From Sialis fuliginosa (lineage: Eukaryota > Arthropoda > Insecta > Megaloptera > Sialidae): a stretch of DNA of 64,000 bases. Under the pieces are notes generated by a model, which worked only from the letters and a program-made list of their open reading frames with translations, was not told the DNA's origin and searched no databases. Shown here piece by piece: positions 13,811 through 26,500 of the stretch (position 1 is the stretch's first letter; each line of letters begins with the position of its first letter). The translations under genes were made by a program, and so were the position numbers. Where the stretch lies: positions 19,399,248 to 19,463,247 of the forward strand of contig OY540811.1 of NCBI GenBank assembly GCA_961205875.1, in the 5' to 3' direction.

Positions 13811-14219
13811 AAATGGTGTGTGTTTCTTATACTCATTTATAAATATCAATTTAAGATGCATCTTACATTTAGAAGTCAATTTCTGAGAGCTAAAAATAAA
13901 ATCATTGAATCAGGTGATTTTTGGACATCAAGATCAATATATAACAGGTTAAAACCCACTTTTTGTCGAATAAATATATTTCATTAGAACTTTTCACAAA
14001 ACAACTGCTATAATACACTTTAATATGAATAAAACGTAAATTATACATAGATATATTAATTTTACATAATACATTTTTATTTATATATAACATTGTTTTA
14101 TATACAACATTTTTTTCTAATTCAAACTGTTTTAAAAATAATTCCAGACGAATATTGATCCAAAATATAAAATGTCACCCTTTTATTGTAAGATTTCAGT
14201 AAAAATGCATTACAATGTT

Positions 14220-14430
14220 GTCCACCCCTAGATAACCTGTAGAACTGTTGCCGTTTTCCCGTAGTTCACTCTAGAGATCTCGATGCCGGATCCAAATGGC
14301 TCACGAGAATAAGTTGATAAGAATTATTTATCAGAGAGCTCGTTATAACAGTCTGTTAATTGAATTCTCTGTTTCCCGTCATGGCAAGACCGGTGGACAT
14401 CATTTGTATGGTTTTTGTGTCGCATTGTTG
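14220..14430. promoter_or_regulatory. Moderately GC-rich island
   Basis: The composition is richer than the flanks, with TTGCCGTTTTCCCG, CTCTAGAGATCTCGATGCCGG and CATGGCAAGACCGGTGGAC. No splice-consistent frame can be supported. A regulatory role is inferred only from composition. Confidence 0.2.
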
Positions 14431-16990
14431 CGTCTTCTCTTCTCCTTAAAAAACAAATAATTGGCTGCTCATGTTCTTTTATTACCATGATTTAATTACG
14501 ATCAATTAATTTATATTTGAATAAATATTATAGTCTGGTTTTTTATTCATAGAAAGTTACACAGGTTATTTTTTATCTACGTGATTGTTTTTATAAAATT
14601 TATCGAATCAATATTTTTCTATTTAAAAATAATTAGAGCAACACCTGAATAATAAAATATCGTTAATTTTTATTGTTACTTAACTTTACTCGTTCATAAA
14701 AAATGACCAAATTAACTGTTTAAAATTACAAACAATTAAACACTAAAAACAAATGAACTACGGAAATGGCACATAATAATAACTTAACGGAATGCAGAAT
14801 ATTTCTTGTAAATAATAAAGGACATCCTTACTAAAGATTCAAAATCATTACCGCATATACAGATCCGTATAAATAAGTACGTAAGTAAACGAAATGTTTA
14901 TGCAAGAAGTAATTGATCTAGTTCCCTCTGAGTGCCCAGTTAGCAACAGTTGGACCACACCGCATGTATGCTGTGAGAGAGTCAAGGTATTGTGTCCAGA
15001 ACCGTATTTGTTTATTTTTTCGGCCTAACATGTATATAAGTATACATATATATATATTATAAAATGCAACGTCTGTCTGTCCGTCTGTCCGTTAGTGCAG
15101 TTGAGAACCATCCGATTTACGTGTTTTTTTTATTCATAAATATTTTCTTTACCCAGCTTTTAGTATATATTTTGTTACGTTAGGTAACATAAGGAATAAG
15201 CAGTGACGATATTAGTAAATTAAGTTGGAAAAAAGTTTCCCGCCAGCGCGCTCGTTTGCAATACCGTTAAATATTGAACAATATAATGTAGTTGTTTTTA
15301 TAGATGCAATTGAATAATTTCTAGATTATGGATGAAGTTGTGTTTTCTTAATCTAAAAGCGAAAGTGACTAGTTACATTAGTTGAGTAGGTACTAATTAA
15401 ATTAAGTGCATACTCAACTATGAAAATATAAAAATCTGACCAGAAACACTTTTTTGCTGTTATCAACATATTTTTCGTCTTTTCTAAAGCAAAATATATT
15501 TATGTGAATCAGTACCTATTTATTTCGGTTAAAATATAAAACAAAAAGAACATGATATTTTGGAAATATTCCAAAAGATTTTTCTCAATTGCAAATAGTT
15601 AACAGCAAAGCTATTTAACTGTAACATAATGCCATTTATTATCACGAGTATTAAAAATAAAAATGACGACGAAATTTATGAACATTTTTTATTTTTATAT
15701 CTTATTAAAAACAAAAAAAATACACTTTAGTTGTTGTTAAATGTTTTATCAAGATCTTCCTACACTTAAATAATTTAGAGACAGAATTTCTTTGTCACAT
15801 CATTTCGATAGTTATCTGAACTCGATATAAAATATGACATGTTGAAGAAAACAGCACTTGTCAAAATCTTGCGATCACAATCATTAACACGTTCATTGAA
15901 CGCATACTATTTTTACCATTTATTTTTGCCATGATATTGATTTAATAATTCAAATTTTGCAGAGGTATTATTTACGATAAATATTAACATCATCTGGATA
16001 TGTACAAAGAAATAGTAAGTCAGCTACACAGTGAACGTGTTAATAATATGATGTATGTATTTGTTAACAAGTGCAATAAGGAGCGTTGCAAAGAAAAAAC
16101 AATCGCAATTTACCTCTGCGTTCAGGACCGCTTTTTAAGTGTTCGACCAAAGTTCGACATTTCTTGGGAGAAGAATGTTGTAGATCTGGTCCATTGCAGT
16201 AAAATGTTTTCTCGTTGCTGCAAATTTAAGAAAATGTTGCCTTAACAGGACAGTTGAGATGTGTCGCGGTACATTAACCCGTTTAAGTTTTTTGTTGCCC
16301 TTGTATGTTTTGGGAAGTAATTAATTGCAATTAAGATTATAAGTTTTACAAATACATAAAATTCGCTAGCGGCGATTACACCCAATACGACATGTATTAA
16401 AAAAGTTATGTAAACAAATATTTTTGATGACCATAAACAACGAAACGTAAAATGAATTGTTTTCATTGCGATCTTTGCGAATGGTTATGTCATCCAATCT
16501 AATAATTTAAAATAAAAATTTGCCAATCGTAAATCACAATCAAGAAATGATCTATTTAAGAATTTGCTGCGAATAACTGATTTCATTAAAACAATTACAC
16601 GGAACGTATTTTTTCATTGATCTCTTTGACACATCTGGATCACTTGAAAGTTAAATGTGGGAGTGTTTGAGATAATGATCGATACACATACATGTATAGT
16701 GTTCAGGGCATGTCTACAATTCATAATCATATAATACGTGAGCAAATAAATTCATGTTTATATGAGAAGTAACAAGCAGGCCAATCAGCATTCCAAAGAT
16801 TGGCACCCATTCATTATCTTTCGTACTACTAAACACATGTATAAATATGTATAATAATGTATAGGTATAGGATGTATGAAGAAACTTTAAGAAAACGATT
16901 GTTTAACTTTTTAATTAAAGTAACAAAATATCTGCAAAATAATATGCAGGTATTAGATTAATTTTAATGATCTGATATCAAGTACCTATA
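14431..16990. other. AT-rich non-coding DNA with a short repeat at ~15040-15130
   Basis: No gene is supported. A short interspersed repeat containing GCAACGTCTGTCTGTCCG begins near 15066; a loosely similar patch with GTCTGTGTGTCTGTCTATAG occurs near 62400. The rest is AT-rich. Confidence 0.45.
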
Positions 16991-17096
16991 CTTTATTTCA
17001 TTTAAGAATGCAGTGGTTGCCGGGGTTTTGACGGTACGAATCGTGCATTTTACCGTCAAAAACCACGGCAACTACTGCATTCTTAAATGAAATAGA
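16991..17096. mobile_element. Hairpin (foldback) MITE, ~106 bp
   Basis: Two arms of about 46 bp are near-perfect inverted copies, from CTTTATTTCATTTAAG to TTTTGACGGTA and back, around a short loop (CGAATCGTGCATTT). Being nearly all stem, it would fold into a long hairpin if transcribed. It contains no gene. Confidence 0.8.
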
Positions 17097-17511
17097 GTTT
17101 AGTAGTAAATGATGTTAAATGATTTAATATTACATTGAAATAATGAACGTCTGATAAGTATTTCTTGATGAATATTTTTCCATAATTTAACAATACAGTA
17201 CAATTAAAACAATGTGAATTAATTATTGCCTTAATAATAATATTAATTACAATAACATTTATTTATTTAATGGGTATCAATGAATGACCGTAAAAATAAT
17301 TATGTTTCCTTATTGCTTGTTAGTTTAATAGTGTATTAATTTTTTCATTTAGTTTATACATAATCACAAAACTGCATAAACATAAAAACTAATGAATATA
17401 CAAATTCCTAAAATTAATTAATTAATGCACGATACTAAAAATGTCCTTAAAACTTCAACAATAAGTATTTTATTAAGAGCAAAATACATTAACCATTATT
17501 TATTTTAAACT

Positions 17512-17840
17512 AGCTGTTACCCGCAACTTCGTTCGCGTCATATATATATAATAAGATGTATATAGTTTGTGTAGAATTTAGGTTAGAATAATTAGAAGAT
17601 TAGGTAACACAGATTCCTGTTATAGTCGATAAAACAGGTCGCACGTACATACAAATGTCACATACACATTTTTTTTATCTTATAAATTTTTCGGAATACA
17701 AAGTAGCATGTCTTTACTCCGGATGCAAGCTATCTCCCTACCATATTTCATTAAGATCTATTAAGCGGTTTAGCCGTGAAAAGGTAACAAACAGACAGAC
17801 AGACACATTTTCGCATTAATAATAGTAGTATGGATACTTT
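17512..17840. repeat. Interspersed retroelement-type repeat, copy 1
   Basis: The repeat begins near TAGCTGTTACCCGCAACTTC, passes GATGCAAGCTATCTCCCTA and GTTTAGCCGTGAAAAGGTAA, and ends in an (ACAG)n tract, TTTCGCATTAATAATAGTAG. Copy 2 at 19545-19825 has the same block order. The layout matches the CCCGC-ACTTCG short interspersed repeats common in Lepidoptera and some other insects, which are probably 3' ends or SINE partners of a LINE. Confidence 0.65.
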
Positions 17841-17944
17841 AAAATATGTTAATGACTAATATATTAACTGATCTATATACGAATTCGAGCATTGGAAGAC
17901 CCTTCAAATTCTTAATTGTAGTTATGAAATTACTGGTTATTATT

Positions 17945-18240
17945 ACAACAGTTTGAGTACTCCATGCGGATCCACACCCAAAGATCGGCCGAGTGCAGAG
18001 ATAGATGGGTATTTAATCGAGATCACATTGTTGTTTCCTGTACGGGGAGGAGGCCCCCGCAACTTTCTAGCGGGCCGACACAAACCTGTCTCGCGATACC
18101 GCGGGACCACACCCAGCCCGTGAGCATGGTTTAGAAATTCACTGCTATGAGTGTTGTGTGCCAACTTGTCTGTTACGGTATTGTAGTGAACGGTGCAGAG
18201 ACGGACTGCAACTACATTTATGGACTTACCAAATCCGAGT
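17945..18240. promoter_or_regulatory. GC-rich island
   Basis: A GC-rich block contains CGGGGAGGAGGCCCCCGC and GCGGGCCGACAC. The 73-codon - strand frame over it has no family signature. It is a candidate regulatory island about 2.5 kb upstream of the Myc exon. Confidence 0.25.
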
Positions 18241-19544
18241 TCCGGATTTCTCTTAGTTTGAAAAAATTAGAGTTTTCGTAGCGATACGTTTATGATGTTA
18301 TCTGCAAAATACGCTCAGTAACTCAGTAGTTATCTACATAGTACGTACATATGCTATATGTCTCTCTTAAAGAAATATCTTTAACTATCAATTAAGAACT
18401 CTAATTGGTCAAACTTAAAATTTATTTCCAACTGTTAGATATCTATCATTCTATTTATCATTGAGGGTTTTGTAACGGATTACTGGGTTCGTAGAGTTAA
18501 ATCGCATATTTAGTAAACATAATATTAAAAATACAATCTCGAAAAAAATATACATATAATTTTCAGTTTCACATATAAATCAATACGGTACTGTCAATTT
18601 TTACCTTTACATAATTACATCGCTATTTAAATTCGTTTACGGTATAAAAAAAGCTACACAAATACATAGTGTATATGTTAGTATGTGTCATATACTAACA
18701 TATAACTTATTGTATATTATCTGTATCTAATAACTGATCAATTTCACTGTTGGCTGACGTCAGCTTTTTTTATTTTATTTTACTTCGTTAGTTTAAAATA
18801 GACTGACTATTTGCTGTTGATTCACAACTGTACAGAATAATCAATGAGAAAAACATGTAAGAATTATAGGAATCAGTGTAAATGTATCAGACAGGTGTGA
18901 CTAAAACATCTTGAGGTGTTTTAATGACATTTCGATGTTGTTTTGAATCTAAATTTAATTTCATTCTTTGAAAAAGATATCTTTATAATTAAAATTGATT
19001 TAAGTTCGAATATATTTAGTTGAATATAAGATTTAAAGATATTTTTAACATCTACATTTATAATTCATTCATTAATTTCAAACAAACATTCGTTCTGAGT
19101 ATTTTAATCCATTACCCATACTAGGATTTGTAAAAAAAACTTTACAGAATGTTTAACGACCATTGAAACATATAACTCCTGTTCGTAGACTTATTTAATT
19201 AATTAAAAATCTTGATGGTTTATGTAAATACACTTGGGGATTCCCCGAACGAAAATTGTTTTGTACACAAGATAAATTTAGTGGCGTTAATAAAATACTC
19301 CAACAGTCTGGAAAATGCGAAGAGCCAGACGTTTGGAAAATGTTTGACAGACAGAAAGCACCGTAAAGTGAATGTCTGATTGTCTTTATATATGTACCTA
19401 ACGGAAAATAAAAACACTATTAATTGGATTCGTAATATAGGTATACTATAAAATAAATAACAATATTATATTTAAATTATTTTCCTGGAGAACTAAAAAC
19501 TAAATCTAAAAAACGTAACCGCTTTATTTATTGAAAATAAGCTG
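18241..19544. other. AT-rich non-coding DNA
   Basis: No gene or bounded element is seen. A small palindrome, GTTAGTATGTGTCATATACTAAC, lies near 18677; it is probably incidental. Confidence 0.5.
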
Positions 19545-19825
19545 TTATCCACGCGACTTCGTCCGCATGGTAATACAGACTTCTGTTTAGTAAATCTACA
19601 CGATAGATGTCTGCACCAAAAAAATATAATCTATAATGCGTACGAATGTCACACCCATTTTGTATCTAATAAATTTTTGGGATACATAGTAGCGTATGTC
19701 CTTCTTCAGGATGCAAGCTATCTCTGTTATCAAGATCGATTCAGTGGTTTAGCTGTGAAAAGGTAATGAACAGCAGACAGACAGACAGAGGGACACACTT
19801 TCGCATTTATAATATTAGTATAAAA
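19545..19825. repeat. Interspersed retroelement-type repeat, copy 2
   Basis: Same family as 17512-17840. Shared blocks are AGCTGTTATCCACGCGACTT, GGATGCAAGCTATCTC, GTGGTTTAGCTGTGAAAAGG and an (ACAG)n run, then TTTCGCATTTATAATATTAG. The two copies are in the same orientation and clearly diverged from each other. Confidence 0.65.
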
Positions 19826-20149
19826 TTAATTAATAAAATAGGTACTTAAATTTACGTAAAAAAATCACATTTTATCGGCATACAACCTCCCTTTCTGTTA
19901 ATTTTGCTAGTTGTTGAACTTATAAAACATATTTAATATTATTCGGTTTACCTATTAGTTCAAAATCTGAAATTATTGTTGTGCCTATTGGTACAATACT
20001 ATATATTATATAAAGTTTAGCTAAATTCAGAAAAAAATTATGTTGGAAAGAAAACATATCAGGAAGTGTCATATTTAAATCTATCTATACCTCCACCACT
20101 TGCTTTTGTTTCCATCTGTACAATAAATACGTCTAAATTTTACTACGTA

Positions 20150-20520
20150 GACGGTGCACAAGTACAATTCGCGGTAGACAGACTGACCCCCCTTACCCCT
20201 AGGCGCGTCCGCGTACGCCAGCCGTGCACACCGGTCTGGGAACATTGACCCAGTTTTTCCGAACCACAACCATTGCGCACGCGTCATTTTCCCGACGTCT
20301 GCGACCGCTTTCCCGCCAAAGCGGCGACGCCCTAACGGTCATGCTTTTATCGACTTATCGATTGTCGGAATGCATGAAAGCCTTCATGTTGTTTAGTATC
20401 GTGTCTGTACGTACTCGCATCTTTCTCGGTTATTTTACTTGTGTATCTCTGTCTCGCTTCCTCCCCACCCATTTGCGTGCGTACGTATGCACGATTGTAC
20501 ACGTCATAGTTTTTATGTTA
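20150..20520. promoter_or_regulatory. GC-rich island just upstream of the Myc terminal exon
   Basis: This is the strongest CpG-rich block in the window. It lies about 230 bp upstream of the Myc splice acceptor. It contains CACACCGGTCTGGGAAC, CGACGTCTGCGACCGC and a paired TTATCGACTTATCGATTG, which resembles DREF/BEAF-type TATCGAT sites. Frames are open on both strands, again from composition. It could be an internal promoter giving a short Myc transcript or an intronic enhancer. Both readings are inference. Confidence 0.35.
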
Positions 20521-20734
20521 TGTTGGCTATAGAGGAATAGCATTATTGTTAAAGGAAATAGGAAATGAAAATTATCCGTTTTCTTGGTTGTCTTATGTCA
20601 CTAGATTTGTTTGATGCTAATTTTTGCTATCTATAAGAAAATACATACATATGTATGTATATAGGATAGATTTTGATGATGGATTTATGTTTAAATTTAT
20701 CGATATAAATATCTAATCAAATAGTAATATTATT

Positions 20735-20748
20735 TTCTTTCTTTACAG
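20735..20748 (+). promoter_or_regulatory. 3' splice acceptor of Myc terminal exon
   Basis: The polypyrimidine tract TTTTCTTTCTTTACAG directly precedes the EEIDVVSV coding sequence. It enters at codon phase 1, which implies a preceding exon ending with the first base of a Glu or Lys codon. Confidence 0.85.
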
Positions 20749-21425
20749 AGGAAGAAATCGATGTTGTGTCTGTGTTCGGTAGCGACATCAGCCAACAACC
20801 TACGCCAATAACGAGAAACAACGGACGTGCTCCATTACCAACAAATCCATCTGTGCAGGACAGACAAACATTACAGAGGACCGTAGCCTCCGCCATCCAC
20901 GGTCGGCGTCAACAGAACAACACCATTACTAGCAACAACGGGAGCAACCACACGACTAACAACAGCAATGGTGTTAAAACGCGGCTGCCTCTTCGTGCGG
21001 CTAATTCGATACATCAGAGTAGCACAGAGCAACCCCAGCAGAGAGTTGGTAAGAAACGGGCCGCTGTCGAGTCACCACCCCGTGGCCGGGCTGTTAAACG
21101 CTCTAGGCGTAACAAGAAAAGGTCTTCGGGTGAAAGCGACAGTGACTGCGACAGCGAGAAAAGGAGTCTGCACAACAATATGGAGCGACAGAGGCGGGTC
21201 GACTTGAGGAACGCTTTCGAAGACTTACGTGTGCTAGTGCCCGGTGTATGTGTTAAAGAAAGAACGGCTAAAGTTGTTATTCTTAGAGAAGCAGCTGTTT
21301 ACTGTGACATGCTCAGAGATACGGAGGAGAAGCTGTTGTCGGCGAAACACGACCTCAAGAAACACCAGGACACTTTAATGGCAAGGGTTTCTCAACTAAG
21401 ACGAATGCTTGCCGCGAAACGTTAA
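20749..21425 (+). CDS. Myc: Myc transcription factor, terminal coding exon (bHLH leucine zipper)
   Basis: Myc proteins pair with Max through a bHLH leucine zipper and bind E-boxes to drive growth genes in the nucleus. The exon follows a clean acceptor (TTCTTTCTTTACAG ending 20748) and starts with two bases of a split codon; there is no start ATG in the exon. It opens with EEIDVVSV, the conserved Myc box (MBIIIb) known to bind WDR5. A low-complexity N/S/T-rich linker follows, then basic KKRAAVESPPRGRAVKRSRR, an acidic ESDSDCDSE patch and the bHLH from about 21158. The basic region HNNMERQRRVDLRNAF keeps the H, E and R DNA contacts. The helices include LRVLVPG and AKVVILREA, and the zipper runs to RRMLAAKR at the C-terminus. 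The exon encodes 224 residues plus the split codon. The N-terminal transactivation exons (MBI, MBII) are not visible upstream. Confidence 0.95.
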
Positions 21426-24400
21426 ATTGTTTGTTATATATCGTTAGATATTATGGTCGTGTTGTTATTGTATTCTCTTTAGAATGTCAGGTTGTCGCAT
21501 AGTTACAAGTATGCAATAAGGAAAGGAAGTGATTGAATTAAAGTAGTTGTCGTGCAAAACATTATTTTGGTAGAGTTAAAAAAATAACGGAACAAAAAGA
21601 ACAATGATATCCAACGAAACGTGAAATTTTAAAGAAATCGAACGTTTTAAACTCGAGATAATTGTCATCAAAGTTTCCAACTTTTGTACGTATTCGCTAT
21701 ACTAATTACGTTCTAGGGCCGTTCTGACTAATGCTTGGACAGATTTTGATTTTAAAAAACTACCAAACAGCAAATGGTTATTATTCTGATAAGGGGGGAA
21801 AAATCAAAATGGTTGACGGTCTTGTTTTCGAAATACAACTACGGAAAATATTAAACTAACAATGAATCGACACGACGTTGACGGATTCAGAAGAAGCAAT
21901 CTGGCAACACTATATGCAGCTAGCTGCGTGTACGGAAGAAAGCACGTTTGTTTGAAGATGCGCGCAGCTGGTGGCTCTATATGTGATGTGTTTGTCATTT
22001 GGGACAATTTTTCATAGTTGAGTGTGTCTGCACAGACAGCTTTGAGTATAGACTTAATTATAAATTTTCTGTAGCAGCTCAATTTTATCATGGTATTATG
22101 AGCGTAATTTTTTTATAGTTACTGTAGCACGACAACTACCTTAACGTGACTTTGCATGCTGATTGTTTCACTTCATTTGTTTTATAATGAATGTCATCAG
22201 ATTTATAGATCTAGTGGTTCTGATGGTAACGATGTTCGAGTTATTTTTAACAATTAATGATTAATCTTTTGTTTATTGTTACTGTAATATTTCGATCGGC
22301 CTATACAAACGCGCTCCTACTACTTATTAGTTTGTAAGGTAAGATGTGACAACTATTTACTTTGGAAAGGCTACAGTCGGGTAAGCATACTAAGAAAAAA
22401 AAATTGTTTGAAAATCGAAAAAACAAAAAAGATCAGCCAAATCTATGCAAAAGTCGATTTTGCGTGCTTACCTGGCTAAAGCCTTTGATTTAGTCTTGTT
22501 AAGTAGAATAACTAATTGTAAATGGCAGCAGTCCGAAAGATTGACGTACAACATTTCGACAACCTAAATAAATAAGATACTGAATTGTTGATTGATTAAA
22601 TTAGACCGGATCATTTCTATTGAGAATATTTCCAAAAAATAAAATGGTATAAATGCTTTATGATTATTATTAGTTAGAGATATAAATAATGAAAATAAAT
22701 AATAATTCTGTAGAATTTAGTGATTTGAGTTTGGCGTAGATTGGGTGCACGCATTGCGCGTCGATTTGAACTGTGATTATTTTCTATATTGTCTTATTTG
22801 TATAACAAGATTAATCAGGAGATGGCATGTAGTAAAAGAGAAGTAACATGTTTAGAATAATTATTAAAGTAATTGATTTTTTTTATTATTATTATTTCAT
22901 TAATTATAATTTTGTTATATTGATTTGTTACGTTAACGAAGATTCACTGTTCAAAAATATAGTTGATATGTCTTGTAAATATAATGTTGATAATCGTTAG
23001 AATATCCATTTTTATTTCGTGATAATTTTTTAAAAATATTTTTTTCACTTAATTATGTTGTTTGGTTTATATATTATAAATATAATGATTGATTTAGTGT
23101 AACATGCATAAATTGCATGCAATCTTTTTGTTGCTCATTTTCTTCTAGAACGAATACATGTAAAATAATTGTAGCGATCTTGCTGCGGTAAATATTATTT
23201 ATCAAATATTATTATATACAACAAATATAATTATTTATCCTGAATTAAAAGTCGAAGTGACAGTATCAACTGTATTCTAGTTTTGTATATAGATTGATTG
23301 ATAAATATATACACCATTATGTTGTTCACATTAGTTATACTTTTACTTATGGGATTCGTTATTTAATATTAATGTTGATTTCTGTAGCTTTTTTTACACT
23401 GAATTATAGCAGTACGCGCTTTACAATACCACTGTCTAATTTTTTTTTACATTGCTTCTATATATTATTACATACTTTATTTATAATGATTTTGTTTACT
23501 AATATACGAAGTTTAACGTCGGTTTCATTTTTATATTAAGTTGTTTCTGGTGACAATGTGTGTTTACATTCCATAAATGTTAGAGATCAAAACAGACGGA
23601 CGTTTTTGTCTTGTTTTATATTGGGTACATAAAAGACAAATATATTAAGTATATGTAAAATTATTTGACGAACTATCGGTAAAATACTGATAGGTAATAG
23701 AAGGCTTATAGATAATGATTTTTTAAATAAGAAATAAAATATGACATTAAGGATTATTTATATTTATTTATTTAATTTATTTTTAAATGCATGTTAATAA
23801 TTGCCATTGTATAAGTTCTGTCTGTTTATTGGTAGAAAGAAAAACGTTCTTCTGTTGATCTCTGCAGTCACCAATTCACAATTGTTAAAACTCATCAATC
23901 ATTATACATTTACATGCATACACACACACTCACACATATATACACATCCACACATTCATAAATATAATATCTGTCGAATAATGTTTTACACAATGTAATA
24001 TCTCAGTATAAAAACATCTTTTTAAATTGTGAAAATTCCGCAATATCTTTAAGAACTGCAGATTATTTTATTTAAGTGTTATTAAAAATCAGTTTTTATA
24101 TACAGAATATTATTGTTAAGTCAGTTTAAACATAATTGTAGATCATTTTAAATAGAATTGTTTCTATTTTATTGAAATACGTTTTAGTTCTTTATCACTG
24201 ACAAACTTTTAGAATTATCTTGTTTAAATTTTGTTTGAATTGTGAATAAAACAAATAAGTTTATATAAACTGATTCAACATTTTTATATCTGTAAATAAA
24301 GATAATATCTGTTAAAAGAGTAAGTATATATTTTAATTACCCGACAAATAATATTTGAAATCTAAAATAAATTGGTACAAAGTAGATTGTAATATATGTA

Positions 24401-26130
24401 TATTATTTATTTAACTGAGTTAAAAATTCAGTTACCAAATAGGTTTGTTAATAACTATTATGATTGATATATATATTTTAATGTTGACGAGAAAAAATGA
24501 AAATAAAAATAAACGATGATTCGTTTTGAGCGGAATTATTATTGACGATTGAACCATGTTGCATTTTAAACAGTTTGACAATTTCCTTGCCCAAAAGTAT
24601 TTGACAAAGGTTTAATCTATAACAAACTGACTTGTGAAGTAGCTACATAGTAACCATAATAATTATTATAATAATGTAACTGCATTTTTATAGGACAGCC
24701 CTCGCTTTGGACTAGAGATATTCCAATCAACACGCATTTGGAATGATATCAAACATAATTAATAATAATAATTAGTTTATGATCTTCCCAAGTTTAAAAC
24801 ACATTTAAATACAGAGGCTCGAATTGAATCTTGAAAGAGTTCACGTTTATTTCATTTGTATTTATTACAATAAATTGCAGATATTTATGCGGACATTGTG
24901 TTAAAATAAAATATGACATTCAAATAAGATTAATATTTATTTAAAAAAAATCTTATAATGATAATTAAAATTGTCATTTAAATATATTTAAATATTTTAC
25001 CGAAGATATTTTGGTGAGTTTTGAAAAATGTAAATAAAAATGTAATCTTTCTTGGTCAAATTCGAGTTTCTGTAGGAACAGTTGTAATATCGCATTAATA
25101 ATAATAATAATAATTAATAATAATAATATATGTATCATGTGAAGAGAAAAATTGTTTTGTTTGTATTTTTTCAGTATTTAATTTTATACTTTTGATAATA
25201 TCAATAATGTGAAAAAATAAAAACATTTGAAAGGTTTTCTCTTTTTTATATTAAAATTAGGTAGTTATATCTAATGTTAGTATATTATATAATCAAGTTT
25301 AATTTTTATAACCATTTACAAGTGTATTTAAAACTGATGAATTATATAGAAATGGAAAAATTGTGTATCCTCGTAAACGTTAGCTTTGGACAAAAATATA
25401 AATTATATTATTACCTCTTTAGGCCCAAATCTACGTAGATACGGGCCTGTTAAGTACCTGGTCGTAGATTTCATTTAGAAGAAACTTTAAGTGTATTTTA
25501 AAGTACAGCTCATAATATATTTTATTGAACTGAAGTTTATATTACTATAATAGTTATTTAAAAAAATGTAAAAAAATAAATACAGGCTAACGTATGCGGG
25601 GACCGTCTTTTCTTACAAACTATTTATAATTGTAAATAAAATATTTATCTTTTTTGTATTATCATTGACGCCTAATATAATCTTTATTTTCTCGAATTAA
25701 TTTCTTTTAAATTATTAAAAGTGTACTAAATTACTTACTTTGATCAAATTATTGATTTTTTTATAAGTAGAAGTACAAATTATTTATTTTCGTATATATA
25801 ACAAAAATTTGCAATTTCAAAAGAGTATATGGTAATTGAAAGTTGTGTATATACTTATGGCAGTGAACGGGTTAAATTAACACGGTGTCAGTGATTGTAC
25901 ATAATATTGTCTATATTATAATATAGGTAAATAACATACCGAATATTGTTTTATTTTTTTTGTACTTATATATCGATGTAAGAAAGGGGATGTTAACACT
26001 TTTTATATCATGTTTGTATATTGCTATTATTTTTCATTTTGTCTGTTGTATTCCATCTTATGTTATTTGATTTGGTTGTAGTTCCTCAATATGAAGTAAT
26101 TAAATAAATATTATCGCTTTATTTTGACTT
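21426..26130 (+). other. Probable long Myc 3' UTR and AT-rich flank
   Basis: After the Myc stop the sequence is AT-rich with many AATAAA signals, for example near 22566, 22642 and 26103. The polyadenylation site cannot be chosen from sequence alone. Just after the stop, 21430-22550 is slightly less AT-rich than later DNA, which would fit transcribed UTR. Short open frames here have no family resemblance. A (TAA)n microsatellite lies at about 25096-25130. Confidence 0.45.
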
Positions 26131-26249
26131 TAATTTTTCATGAATACCTTTTTATTTATTTTCAGGTCATAAAATATCAAATTTGTTTAAGGTACCAATA
26201 GTAAACGCACATTTTTGAATAAATACAAAATATATAAAAATATATAGAA

Positions 26250-26500
26250 TTTCGGTTTTCATTTCAGTTCCGGTCGAAACTGAAACCAAATTAAAAAAAA
26301 AAAAAAAATTGAGACTTGATTTTTACTCATTATTTAGCTAGGAAAAATAATATATAGGATATGAAATCCGTTTAAAAATTCAATATTAATAGCTTAAAAC
26401 TAAAATCAACTACATAAAGTTATGAAAACGACCGAAACCGAAACTTGACTGAAACACATATTTAAACCCGAAACCTACCGAAACCGAACTTTCAGTATAA
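26250..26500. mobile_element. hAT-like degenerate CCGAAAC repeat patch
   Basis: Degenerate units of CCGAAACCGAAAC occur in one orientation at the right end and as TTTCGGTTTTCATTTCAGTT on the left, giving an inverted, AC-rich arrangement. This resembles the interior of the hAT-type elements at 51895 and 54375. Exact ends and a target duplication were not found. Confidence 0.45.

Noticed and set aside
13486..13987. Several overlapping frames of 66-96 codons
   Set aside because: They overlap in different frames and strands over a GC-rich island, with no splice support or family resemblance.
20968..21207. 79-codon + strand frame inside the Myc exon
   Set aside because: It is a shadow frame of the Myc coding sequence.
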